DNA of 64,000 bases from Halisarca cf. caerulea (lineage: Eukaryota > Porifera > Demospongiae > Chondrillida > Halisarcidae): NCBI GenBank assembly GCA_963170055.1, contig CAUJGJ010000243.1:68501-132500 (forward strand), given 5' to 3'. The notes beneath the pieces are model-generated. The model worked only from the letters and a program-made list of their open reading frames with translations. It was not told the origin of the DNA and did not search any database. A program made the position numbers and the translations under genes. Positions 1 through 45,076 of the stretch are shown one piece after another (the first letter of the stretch is position 1; every line of letters starts with the position of its first letter).

Positions 1-516
1 TTGCAAAATGCCATGTCGTCAAGTAAATCAGCGGATCAACATAGGAAGCTTCTGAGTGTTTTGTTGTAATCTATATCGAACGCTTCAACTTTTCACCGAT
101 GGGGATTTTGATGCCGCCTGTTTCCAAAGAGTTATTGCTGGTTATTTTAGTATTTTTTTTGTATTTTTTGATTATCTTGAAAACTATGTCAGTAAACAAA
201 ATCCCCATCGGTAGAATATTGGGTAGCCTTATTAGGGACAGTTTAGTCCATATTCTGTGTCTCTAGGCCTATGTTTCGATTTACTTGAAAGGAATAACTG
301 CTAAATACAGCTGCTTGGAAAAGCAGCGAGTATTCGAACAATTGACTGAAAATTTGTTGGAAATTAGTTAAATGTTTAGCTTAAATGTGTTCACACAGTC
401 TAAATGTCGTTGTTTGCCATTTCTGATACGCATAAGAGAGAAAAAGCGAATTTGTTAGCAACAAAATCGCCGACTTTCGGAAGCCATTTAAGTGCAAATG
501 GACATGTCCCACATGC
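1..516. other. Non-coding left edge with a small inverted repeat and a MITE end
   Basis: I see no coding region. Positions 95-110 and 197-212 form a 16-bp inverted pair (CCGATGGGGATTTTG and its complement) about 115 bp apart overall, like a very small MITE. Positions 500-516 carry the terminal sequence GGACATGTCCCACATGC of the dispersed MITE family described at 32260-32986. This end directly abuts the first unit of the 1-kb tandem array. Confidence 0.4.
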
Positions 517-1435
517 GTATTGTTGTATCATGTGATGTGACCAAGGTTCTGTTTGTAATGTCATAATATAGTGTGGAAGGTATATGTTGAGGACAAAGCA
601 GTAACAAGAGATCTCCCTAAAGTTTGTTTGACAATCATGTGAATAATGTCATTCTGTATCTTGTGGATGCAAAACCTGAACAAAGTCCATTTTGTATTTT
701 GTCCTCCTAATGTCCTACGATTGTTTTATGTTTGGGCAGTTGCAGTATTATTGTATATGTGTACTTACCTATTTATGTATATGTGTACTTACGTACTATG
801 TTAGATGTGTGTTGTCTGATTTCTGTACCACTTAACATACCTGTGAATAAATTAGTAGATTACTGTGTGCTGTGTTGAAATTCCTACCTCACACAGGTAC
901 AATGCAGTGCTATGTAGTAGGTTGTGCTGCAGGATGTAGGAATGTACACACTGCAGGCAGTCCATCTAAACTCCACCTACTAGTAGTAGATCAGTGTCCA
1001 TGTAGCCCCATGTGTGATTGTAGCCCCATGTAATATAGCCCCATGACACCATTGCTGACTGTTGAAACTATGCATGCAAACTAATGTACAATCCACCCAA
1101 TACCTGGGATGGTATTCTTCAGCTTACTACATACATATGTAAGGGTTCATTACTAGTCATCCTTGTGACCATTACTTTCTCATACTATTGGTCACATTGA
1201 TGATGTACCCGGATATAGTATGCTATCAGTGATGAGGTAGTATTGCCATTTTCTGTGTTTACATTTTCCTTGGTTGGTACAATGTCATGATAAGGAGATG
1301 GTGGGTGGAGGGTATATGTTGAGGGCGAAAACGATAGCGAGAGATCTTCCTAAGATTGTTTGGCAATTGTTTTACATACCCATCATACATTTATTGCACT
1401 ATATCTTATGATGTTTCTATATGGTTTACTTGCAG

Positions 1436-1456
1436 ATGAGGAAGATACGAGAAGAT
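1436..1456 (+). CDS. Micro-exon 1 (21 nt), heptad EEDTRRY, ZU5-protease gene
   Basis: Twenty-one nucleotides lie between a pyrimidine-rich acceptor ending TTTACTTGCAG-like (TTACTTGCAG) and a consensus donor GTAAGT. Read with two bases entering from the previous exon, the codons are E-E-D-T-R-R plus one base, so each micro-exon adds exactly seven residues and keeps phase. The ZU5 exon at 10650 starts in the same phase with E-E-D-L-E-K-L, which supports this as a real repeated exon of that gene. Not proven without transcripts. Confidence 0.6.
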
Positions 1457-1912
1457 GTAAGTTCCCCACCACTCCCACTCACTCCATTCTATACACAGTA
1501 CCAATGTACAGTATATTGTTGTATCATGTGATGTGACCAAGGTTCTGTTTGTAATGTCATAATATAGTGTGGAAGGTATATGTTGAGGACAAAGCAGTAA
1601 CAAGAGATCTCCCTAAAGTTTGTTTGACAATCATGTGAATAATGTCATTCTGTATCTTGTGGATGCAAAACCTGAACAAAGTCCATTTTGTATTTTGTCC
1701 TCCTAATGTCCTACGATTGTTTTATGTTTGGGCAGTTGCAGTATTATTGTATATGTGTACTTACCTATTTATGTATATGTGTACTTACGTACTATGTTAG
1801 ATATGTGTTGTCTGATTTCTGTACCACTTAACATACCTGTGAATAAATTAGTAGATTACTGTGTGCTGTGTTGAAATTCCTACCTCACACAGGTACAATG
1901 CAGTGCTATGTA

Positions 1913-3903
1913 CAGTGTAACTTCTCAAAACCGAACCCTCCACAATCCGAAATTGTCCCCAAACCGACCCTTCTTTGTGGACCCCAAAAAAATCCCTATA
2001 AAAAGACCAAAGGTAAAACCTCCGTAGTCCGAAACCTCTGTATACTGAAAAGCGAACGATTGGGGTTGTCCCAAAACCAAGTTCAATACTGAATTCAACT
2101 TCCGAAAACCGAACGTTGCTTTTCACATGTAACTAAAGAATATGGCAGAAAGCCAGTTGCTAAGAGAGCTCGAGTTGAGTTGACCCTTGTACAAAAGATT
2201 GAGCTGATTAAGCAAGCCGAAACAACACCCAAACCATCATTGAAGAGTCTCAGTGAAAGATTCGGGATTGGAAAGACCACTGTGTGCGATATTTTAAAGC
2301 GTCGGAATGTCTACAAAGAGGAGTACGAATGTAACGGGTCTGGCACAAAGTGCCGAATTGTCAACTCTACTAAGTATGGCCATCTGAATGAGCTTCTTTG
2401 GAAGTGGTTTTGTCAAGCGCGTAGCAAGAATATCCCAATTTCTGGTCCCATTGTGCAAGAAAAGGCAGCGAAATTTGCAGAAGAGCTACAACTGGACGGG
2501 TTTAAAGGCTCAAATGGTTGGCTCGACAAATGGAAGGCCCACTATAACATAAAAAGCTTCAAGGTTAATGGGGAAAGTGTTTCAGTGGATGAGGAAGTAG
2601 TCGGAGATTATCGGGAAAGGTTGCCAACTATCATTGGAGAATATAATAGCATGAACATATTCAATTGTGATGAAACAGGCCTATATTTTCGAGCTTTGCC
2701 TGACAAAACGCTGTGTGCAAAAGGCCAAGGCTCAAAGGGTGTGAAGGCAGCTAAAGACAGGGTTACTGTCATGCTTGCTTGCAGTGTTACAGGAGAAAAA
2801 CTGCCACCATTAGTCATTGGAAAGCCAAAAAATCCTCGATACTTCAAGAGTATCAATGTTGCAGAGCTCCCAGTACAGTATGAAGCCAATCAAAAAGCCT
2901 GGATGACCAATCAGATCTTTATGGACTGGATTGGGAAGGTGAACAACTTAATGAAGCGGCAAAAGAGGCACATTCTAATGTTTTTGGACAATGCTACATC
3001 ACATTCACATGATTGCCAGTTGTCTAATGTTACACTAAAATTTTTTCCTGCAAACTGTACTTCTGTACTGCAACCTCTCGACCACGGCATAATCAGAGCT
3101 TTCAAGGCTCGATACCGTAAACACATGCTGCGTTCTTTGTTGTGTAAGATGGAGTCAGTTGATAGTGTACAGGCACTCTGCAAGGAAATCAATCTTTTGG
3201 ATGCCATTCATTGGATCCACCAGTCATGGACAGAAACCACATCTCATACAATCGTAAAATGCTTTCATGGAACAGGATTTCCAGACCATAGCGATTGCCA
3301 TGTAAGCGAAAGCACTGACACCATCGAAGATGACATTGGACTTCAAGATCTAGCTCGTGAGCTGCACTTAGAATTGGATGAACATGCTGATGACAGCGTT
3401 CCAACAGAAGATGATTCGGAAGATTGGGAACGTGGTCTTCTTGATCAGTTCAAGGCCAACAATGAAGCAGAAGAAGTAGATGAAGATGAAGAGCCAGAAG
3501 TGGAACCTGTTTGCAATATGAGCTATGAAGATGTTTTCCAGGCAGTGCAGAAGTTAAAGATGTTTGCTCTAATGAAGGACAGCCAGTATATGACACACGT
3601 AAGAGCACTCGAGAGTCTCACAGAGATGAAGATTGCCCAGCTTAGATGTCAGAAAAAGCAGATCACTCTTGATTCTTTCATGTCAATAACATCCTAAAGT
3701 GTAATTTAGTTTTATTGATTTCTTCAACTCAGTCTGACAGTTTTTCATTATAACAGTATACTGACTGAATGTATACTGTACTTCATGGGTATAATACTGG
3801 CGTTATTATTGATATTCTTTGAAAACCTCTGGATTCTGAACACCTCTCTAATCCGAACGATTTGGCCTGTCCGGAGGGGGTTCGGTTTAGAGAGGTTCCA
3901 CTG
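1913..3903 (+). mobile_element. Tigger/pogo DNA transposon, 1,991 bp
   Basis: The ends are CAGTGTAACTTCTC on the left and the complement of CAGTGGAACCTCTC on the right, flanked by TA target duplications at 1911-1912 and 3904-3905. The empty site can be read from the neighbouring array unit (around 905-925), where the two flanks are continuous. It carries one long transposase frame (2180-3697). Insertion post-dates the duplication of the 1-kb unit, because unit 1 lacks it. Confidence 0.95.
2180..3697 (+). CDS. Tigger/pogo transposase (DDE_1), nearly intact, start codon lost
   Basis: This would cut and paste the surrounding element in the nucleus. The order is a CENP-B-type N-terminal helix-turn-helix (about residues 1-50, with SLSERFGIGKTTV), a second CENP-B/Tc5 DNA-binding domain (about 65-125, with GSNGWLDKWK), the DDE_1 catalytic core, and an acidic tail. 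The three catalytic Asp are visible: CDETG (2669-2671), FLDNATSH (2987-2989) and LQPLDHG (3080-3082). About 505 residues is normal for Tigger. No in-frame ATG precedes the conserved start: the frame is open back to about 2093 and the nearby ATG at 2142 is out of frame. A small indel or a lost start near the N-terminus therefore probably disables it, and the true start is uncertain. Confidence 0.9.
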   Translation: MTLVQKIELIKQAETTPKPSLKSLSERFGIGKTTVCDILKRRNVYKEEYECNGSGTKCRIVNSTKYGHLNELLWKWFCQARSKNIPISGPIVQEKAAKFAEELQLDGFKGSNGWLDKWKAHYNIKSFKVNGESVSVDEEVVGDYRERLPTIIGEYNSMNIFNCDETGLYFRALPDKTLCAKGQGSKGVKAAKDRVTVMLACSVTGEKLPPLVIGKPKNPRYFKSINVAELPVQYEANQKAWMTNQIFMDWIGKVNNLMKRQKRHILMFLDNATSHSHDCQLSNVTLKFFPANCTSVLQPLDHGIIRAFKARYRKHMLRSLLCKMESVDSVQALCKEINLLDAIHWIHQSWTETTSHTIVKCFHGTGFPDHSDCHVSESTDTIEDDIGLQDLARELHLELDEHADDSVPTEDDSEDWERGLLDQFKANNEAEEVDEDEEPEVEPVCNMSYEDVFQAVQKLKMFALMKDSQYMTHVRALESLTEMKIAQLRCQKKQITLDSFMSITS

Positions 3904-4424
3904 TAGTAGGTTGTGCTGCAGGATGTAGGAATGTACACACTGCAGGCAGTCCATCTAAACTCCACCTACTAGTAGTAGATCAGTGTCCATGTAGCCCCAT
4001 GTGTGATTGTAGCCCCATGTAATATAGCCCCATGACACCATTGCTGACTGTTGAAACTATGCATGCAAACTAATGTACAATCCACCCAATACCTGGGATG
4101 GTATTCTTCAGCTTACTACATACATATGTAAGGGTTCATTACTAGTCATCCTTGTGACCATTACTTTCTCATACTATTGGTCACATTTATGACATACCCG
4201 GATATAGTATGCTATCAGTGATGAGGTAGTATTGCCATTTTCTGTGTTTACATTTTCCTTGGTTGGTACAATGTCATGATAAGGAGATGGTGGGTGGAGG
4301 GTATATGTTGAGGGCGAAAACGATAGCGAGAGATCTTCCTAAGATTGTTTGGCAATTGTTTTACATACCCATCATACATTTATTGCACTATATCTTATGA
4401 TGTTTCTATATGGTTTACTTGCAG

Positions 4425-4445
4425 ATGAGGAAGATACGAGAAGAT
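4425..4445 (+). CDS. Micro-exon 2 (21 nt), heptad EEDTRRY
   Basis: This is identical in sequence, acceptor and donor (GTAAGT) to the copy at 1436. It lies in unit 2 of the array, separated from its own unit start by the Tigger element. Same phase and same seven residues. Confidence 0.6.
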
Positions 4446-4883
4446 GTAAGTTCCCCACCACTCCCACGCACTCCATTCTATACACAGTACCAATGTACAG
4501 TATATTGTTGTATCATGTGATGTGACCAAGGTTCTGTTTGTAATGTCATAATATAGTGTGGAAGGTATATGTTGAGGACAAAGCAGTAACAAGAGATCTC
4601 CCTAAAGTTTGTTTGACAATCATGTGAATAATGTCATTCTGTATCTTGTGGATGCAAAACCTGAACAAAGTCCATTTTGTATTTTGTCCTCCTAATGTCC
4701 TACGATTGTGTTATGTTTGAGCAGTTGTAGTATTATTGTATATGTGTACTTACGTACTATGTTAGATGTGTGTTGTCTGATTTCTGTACCACTTAACATA
4801 CCTGTGAATAAATTAGTAGATTACTGTGTGCTATGTACATTTATTGCACTATATTTTATGATGTTTCTATTGTTTACTTGCAG

Positions 4884-4904
4884 ATGAGGAAGCAATGAGA
4901 ATAT
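4884..4904 (+). CDS. Micro-exon 3 (21 nt), heptad EEAMRIL
   Basis: It is bounded by TTTACTTGCAG and GTAAGT. It has diverged from copies 1 and 2, yet length is kept at 21 nt. The frame that stays open is the one predicted by the ZU5 exon (two bases entering); the frame reading from its first base hits a TGA. That is weak evidence of selection on this frame. Confidence 0.55.
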
Positions 4905-4999
4905 GTAAGTTCACCACCACTCTCACTCACCCCATCTTATACATAGTACCAATGTACAGTATTGTTGTATCATGTGATGTAATCAAGGTTCTGTTTGTA

Positions 5000-5997
5000 C
5001 GGTATACACTTTTAAAAAGTTTCCGTAAAGTAATTACTTCACGCTGCGACCACAGACCCTTCACGCCGTGATCCCCTCTAAGCTGCACCGTGATCCCAAA
5101 TATTTCACACCGACTTCATGCCGCGACCCCAAATAAATCACACTGTGATCTCGAGCAGCCTCTCTTAGCCGTGATCTTGGTGATTTTGCAAAGCATCGAT
5201 ATTCCGACAGTGCCGAAATTCGTAAGTGCTACTCTGAGGAATCGCTCTTACTACGTAATCATTTTCCAAGTGAGAAGAAGCTCCGTGAAGCTATCGAAAA
5301 GTTTATCCCCGCATCTGAAGTCTTGTGGAACTTTGCAACAGTAATATGATAACAAGAACTGTTCTGAAGAATACTAAGAACGACAACAGTGGGCAGCCAT
5401 GTTGTTTCAGGATATTCTCGTTTTTGTCATACGGAAATTCACGTATGTTATCCTACGTGAACGTATGTTATCCTATATACGTGAACTTCGGAGCAGTCTC
5501 TGTAGCTCTGCTACAGTAGTTTCGTCGTCCTTGTTCATCTGAGCGTCGATGATCTGCTCGACGACACCGGCCACCTTCGACGGCCTCCCCGAACCAGGCC
5601 TCCACGCAATTGTTCCCGTTTCTTCAACTTTACGAAGAAACTTGTGAATGCCTTGTCTCGTGGTAGGTAGACCTTCGTTGGCTAGCTTGTTACAGATGAG
5701 AGGAGCTCTCAGGCCCTTCGTGTGCCAATAGATGATTCGTTGCTTCTTGTAGTCGGAATAAGGCATAGTCACAAGGACAAACTCGGAACGTGCACGAACT
5801 GTACACGAAATGAGTGAACGTTCTTTGGTTAGAGCGTGCATTGAGCGAGTTGGCTTTATAATATACACGGCGAACTCGTCAATTCTATCGTGATCACGAC
5901 ACTATCTCGGCGTGATATCGATTCTTTCACTCCGTGATCACGGACTTTCGGAGTCGTGATCACATTTCCTTCACGGCGAGATCACGACGATATACCG
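5000..5997 (-). mobile_element. Tc1-like element with truncated transposase, 998 bp
   Basis: Short ends CGGTATA.. and ..TATACCG are flanked by TA (4998-4999 and 5998-5999). Both subterminal regions are rich in variants of TTCACG and CGTGATC in both orientations (about 5039-5150 and 5885-5990), like multiple transposase-binding repeats. The only coding remnant is the 5473-5766 frame. Confidence 0.7.
5473..5766 (-). pseudogene. Tc1/mariner-type transposase N-terminus, truncated (97 aa)
   Basis: The first good ATG is at 5766. The frame starts MPYSDYKKQRIIYW and has the bipartite paired-like DNA-binding domain typical of Tc1 transposases: a first HTH around residues 5-45 (IYWHTKG...CNKLANEG) and a second around 60-95 with the linker motif WRPGSGRPSK. 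The family is usually about 340 residues with a DDE/D catalytic core. Here it stops after RLLRSSRI and no catalytic core follows inside the element, so it is non-autonomous. Confidence 0.8.
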
Positions 5998-6696
5998 TAA
6001 CTGATGCTGTTTATCCACATGTTGTGTTTGTTGTGTTTTGATGTGTTTCATGTCTTGTGTATGTGTGTACCTGATCACATGACAACACCATTGCTGACTG
6101 GTGAAACTATGCATGCAAACTAATGTACTAACTACCCAATACCTGGGATGGTGTTCTTCAGCTTACTATATACGTATGTAAGGGATCATTACTAGACATC
6201 CTCGTGACCATTACTTTCTCATACTATTGGTCACATTTATGACGTACCCGGATATAGTATGTTGTTAGCGATGAGGTAGTATTGGCATTTTGTGTGTATA
6301 CATTTTCCTTGGTTGGTAAGTACAATGTCATGATAAGGAGATGGTGTGTTGAAAGTATATATTGAGGACGAACCGATAGTGAGAGATCTTCTCCAATAAT
6401 CGTTTGACAATCATGTGAATATAGTGCCACTCTGTATCTTGTGGATGCAAAACCTGAACAAAGTTTATTTTGTATGTTATCCTCCTATCCTACCTTTGGT
6501 TCATATATGGGCAATTGTAAAATTTATCTACATGTGTACTTACATACTATGGTGGTTGTGTGTTGTCTGATTTCTGTACCACTTAACATACCTAAGAATG
6601 AATTAGTAGATTACTGTGTGCTGTGTCCAAATTCCTACCTCACACAGGTACAACACAGTGTTATGTAGTAGGTTGTGCTGCAGTATCATCAGTGTA

Positions 6697-7470
6697 CACA
6701 GGGCATTTATTTCAGCCCACAGCTGCTTGGGATTTGGGGCGTGCACGCACCAAATTTATTAACAACGTCACCCCTAACAGTAAACAATGTCACCACTAAT
6801 TGTAAACTACGTCATACAAATGAGAACGTCACTGAAAGTGCCCCATTATAAGTAGATATCAATGTTAGTGATGTCACAGCCCCGCATCACGATACGTCAT
6901 TAAAATGGCCGTCTTTTAATAGGCAAAGAGAAATCAGCTTTTCCGGAGGAGAAAATGCCCTACAACTTTCCTGTTTGTCTAACTTTTCCATTTAATGTAG
7001 TCTTGGCTATAGGATTTTGCTTGTAGAATAATGCTATAATAAGGTAAGCGAAAGTAATTACCTTATTTGTTTCCATTTTTGCTGATTTCGGGGCACCAAA
7101 AAGTGCTTTTTTCCAAATAAAAGGTTTTAACAAGGCTATAATTATAGTAAACATCAAGCAAATTCATATAGTTCAGATATTTTGCCAGCGACTAAAGTAA
7201 ATTTTGTGAAGCTACAGGGTCATCTTCTCCTCCGGAAATGGCAATTTCTGTCTTTTACCGAAAGTTTATGGCTCCTTTGTTGTTGACTCAAACTTCTCTG
7301 TTTCGTACTTTTTCTTCTTCGGGTGTTCCTACAAATAACATTTGTTTAATTTTATAAAGTGTAATGTATAAGTTTATCCGTATTGGAAGCATAATATGCT
7401 AAGAAAATTGGTCAAGTTTCGCGACGGCCATTTTACCATTATATCCGAGGGCTGAAATAAATACCCTGTG
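6697..7470. mobile_element. MITE with CACAGGG ends, 774 bp
   Basis: The termini CACAGGGCATTTATTTCAGC and its complement at 7449-7470 are near-perfect inverted repeats, flanked by TA on both sides (6695-6696, 7471-7472). An internal inverted pair (CTTTTCCGGAGGAGAA around 6938 and its complement around 7227) is also present. No transposase. It interrupts array unit 4. Confidence 0.8.
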
Positions 7471-8034
7471 TAGGAATTTGCACACTTGACCCAGTCCATC
7501 TGAACTCTTTCCAGATCAGTGTACATCCAGGGTTCTATATAGGATGAGAATTTGGCATGGGGGGAGGGGGGAGCATCAGTATTGCGGTACTTGCTGCCCA
7601 TGCAAGACATAATCATAGTAAATTTGTATACATGGATGGTATCTATGTAGTAGATGGAGCCAATAGCAAACAGATGGGGGAACAGGTATATGTACATACG
7701 TATGTGGTACCCTAGTTATCCATAAAATACATGCAATACAGTGTTGTATGTGGACGTATGTAGATATTTGAAACTATTTGCAGTGCAGGTGGAATTTTTT
7801 GGGGTCAAATTGCATTGAGGCACACCTGACAAGCAGGACTCAGCAACAGCACATGGTTGACAACACAAGCTACTTGTACAAGTTTCTATATGACTTTGAC
7901 TATTCCATCCCACACCTCCTATTAGAATACTGATAGTGCTCCCATTAACTCTTGCTATTGTCCTTTTGTCACAATGATACATATTATACATTTCTTGCAC
8001 TATATTTTATGATGTTTCTATTGTTTACTTGCAG

Positions 8035-8055
8035 TGGAGGAAGAACAGAAAATAA
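8035..8055 (+). CDS. Micro-exon 4 (21 nt), heptad EEEQKIN
   Basis: It has the acceptor TTTACTTGCAG and donor GTAAGT, and is again exactly 21 nt. In the shared phase it reads E-E-E-Q-K-I plus a base; joined to the ZU5 exon the split codon becomes Asn. It is the most diverged copy and the closest to the ZU5 exon. Confidence 0.55.
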   Translation, partial: WRKNRK

Positions 8056-9047
8056 GTAAGTTCCCCTCCATTCCCACCCATGCACTCCATCCTATACACA
8101 GTACCAATGTACAGTATTGTTGTATCATATGATGTGACCAAGGTATTTATCCCTTACTATTTTTATGAATAGGTTCTGTTTAGCCATTTTGATTTCTTGT
8201 GGTACAAGTTATGCTGATGAATACCGTATTTAGTAATATACAGATAGATAATATATTGCTGATACAGTATCTCCAGTAAGAATTCATTATGTTGCTTTAG
8301 ATGAATGGATTTTTAGGAAATGCGGTACAAAGAACATTTTTCTTGTTGATACACAGTTCCATTCCTAATGCTTGTTTGTACTCATGTATGATAGGTGTCC
8401 GTAATCTGTTTTCTGTATGGAACATTGATCTATCAGCCACTCTCACTCACTCCATCCTAAGCACATGCAATATCATTGTATCTTATCACAATGCAGGGAT
8501 GAGTTATCATTTCTCAAATGGTACTGGAACATTATTTAGGCATGAAGCTAGATGTTAATACTAGCCTACTTTATACTTGGACCTGGTCGGGCATTCAAGT
8601 AGCTAGACAGAGTTCAAATGTACTGTGTACTGTGTACAAATTCCTACCTCACACAGGTACAACACAGTGTTATGTAGTAGGCTGTGCTGCAGGATGTAGG
8701 ACTGTACACACTGCAGGCAGTCCATCTAAATTCCACCTACTAGTAGTAGATCAGTGTCCATGTAGCCCCATGTGTGTCTACCCCTATACCCATCTATCCC
8801 CATGTATGTCTAGCCTTGTACCTATCTAGCCCTATGTACCAAACAATGTACCATGTAATGCAGTGCTACGTAGTGGGTTTTGCTGCAGGATGTAGGAATG
8901 TATACACTGCAGGTAGTCCATCTTAACTCTACTTACTAGTAGTAGGTACTAATAGGTAGAGTTTAGACGGTAGAGTTTAGTAGGTAGAGTCCTTGTGACA
9001 ATTTCGCACTATATGGTACCTATATGGTACCTATATGGTACCTATAT

Positions 9048-9970
9048 CATAGGCGTAGGAACCGGGGGGGCAGGGGGGGCACTTGCCCCCCCTGACTCTC
9101 AGGTGGGGGGGCATTGCCCCCCCAAAGCCCTCTACATCTTCATTTTTAAAATAATCAAAAAATCTGCCAAGTAACCTAAAAATCACATTTAAAAGTTTAA
9201 ATATACTACATTCCAACAGAAAGTAAGTTTTATTGTAAAACTCTCTCATAAAGAGGAAGTTTTAAGCCATAAAACTGGCATTATAACGCTACCTATCGCC
9301 AGCCGCCATTTGCAATTATTGCGCAATCACGTGTAGCGCTGTTTTGCCGTTGTCGGTCTGTAAGAAGCGACTGGTAGATTTGTTTGTCTGCTGGTCTTTG
9401 CCTGGTTCTTCAAAACAAGTAGACTGCAAGGATTTGTATACAGATAGAGTGATTCACAGGCTAGATCTTGTACTGCTGAAGAGGTTCATCCATTCTATTC
9501 TTTAATTAGTTTAGCAGTAGTTAGTGTAATCTTCAGGAAGAGTAGAGTCTAGAACTGCCCTCTATGCCTGTGCATGCATGTTCTTAGTCTAAGTGTCTTG
9601 CCCAGTATTTTCCTTCATACGTGTGCTTGTTTTAGAGTTTCAGTCCAGTAGCTTATGCATGTGCATATTTTATTGTTTATGCTTGTATTTTATGTCACTC
9701 TTTGTCTCTTGGAGCTTACGTAGTAGCCCACTGGGCTAGTGGCATCTCCAGTCTAAATAATTAAAATTTTACTGAACTGAACGTTCCTCCAAAGTTGGAA
9801 GAAACAATGTTCTATGTATCCTCAAACTCTAAAGATAATGAATCTATTGTAGAAACCCTATCGTTACGCTGGCATCATGCACCGATTACGCTAGTTGCAC
9901 AAAAAGGATTCATGTTACGTGGTGTTCATTGCTCGCCCCCCCCACTTCAAAACATCTTCCTACGCCTATG
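9048..9970. mobile_element. Terminal-inverted-repeat element, 923 bp, no ORF
   Basis: The ends CATAGGCGTAGGAA and TTCCTACGCCTATG are exact inverted repeats. The left end has C/G runs (GGGGGGGCAGGGGGGGC) and the right end has CGCCCCCCCC. No transposase frame is present, so it is non-autonomous; the superfamily is uncertain (possibly hAT). Confidence 0.65.
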
Positions 9971-10521
9971 TATATGCATGTTATTAGTGAGTTTCATGGT
10001 CAGTTATACTTATATTGTTGTATTGTACATGTGTAGTATTGGAAAGCAGCAGTCTGGAACCAACAAGTGGTCCCTCAATGTTGGGTACATCCGGTGAGAA
10101 CTGTTTATAATAGTGTATAAAGTGGACTTTTGATTGATTCTGTTGTAGCTGTTCCAAGAGGATTTATTAGATTGTACTGTGTGCTGTGTAAAAATCCCTG
10201 CAGTACACACATACATACCCTATGATGTAAAGTTTTCACTTTTGTATTTTCGGGGATTTCACGAATAGGATGAACTTCCAAAATTTTGTTCCTCAAAAAT
10301 GTATTCATCTAGTGTTGCTGACGTTATTGCAATATGGCTGCCATCTAGCACCAAAGATTTCGTGTAGATTAGATACCCTTGCCCAATAAACAAAGAACAC
10401 AAAAATCTTTGTAGCTAAGTGACCTATGGCACAGTCTTAACAACGTTCACTGCATATCTAGTGTGCACGTTTCCCACTGGTTGCTACATATGGAGTACTA
10501 CCATACTCCATAATATATATT

Positions 10522-10584
<63 letters not shown>

Positions 10585-10649
10585 ATATGTGTGCATACAT
10601 GAATATATACATTTGATAGATACTGATCTACTAAATTTTGCACCCTTAG
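9971..10649. repeat. Intergenic/intronic stretch with (AT)n-(GT)n microsatellite
   Basis: No gene seen. A (TA)n tract from about 10511 passes into (GT)n to about 10583, ending 66 bp before the ZU5 exon acceptor. Confidence 0.8.
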
Positions 10650-44834
<34,185 letters not shown>

Positions 44835-45076
44835 TTATTAAGATGTACTGCTACAGCACCATTAATTGCTACATAGAGTAAAATTATTAGAATCTGATTG
44901 ACCTCTTTCGGTCACCCAATGCAACTAATATAATTAACTGATTTAGAAGGTTGTTTAGGCGTTTTGTAGCAAACTAGATTTGATTCATTTATACACTTAT
45001 GTACTGTTAATTTATAAATATTTTATACACTTTACTTAATTCTATACATTTTACATAGGCAAGTAATTCATATTTA

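Larger units (their letters stand above)
517..8150 (+). repeat. Tandem array of a ~1-kb unit, each carrying a micro-exon
   Basis: Unit 1 (about 517-1512) and unit 2 (about 1513-4507) are nearly identical once the 1,991-bp Tigger insertion in unit 2 is removed; both are about 1.0 kb. Unit 3 (about 4508-4960) is internally shortened. Unit 4 (about 4960-8110) is more diverged and is interrupted by the Tc1-like element (5000-5997) and a MITE (6697-7470). A further degenerate copy continues to about 8970 without a recognisable micro-exon. Landmarks in each unit are the start TTGTTGTATCATGTGATGT, a CACACAGGTACAA block, a TGCAGGATGTAGG block, and then the splice-bounded 21-mer. Units 1 and 2 differ by only scattered substitutions, so that duplication is recent. 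Confidence 0.85.

Noticed and set aside
2142..2180. ATG at 2142 as the Tigger transposase start
   Set aside because: Out of frame with the conserved HTH and stops after 13 codons (TGA overlapping the conserved frame).
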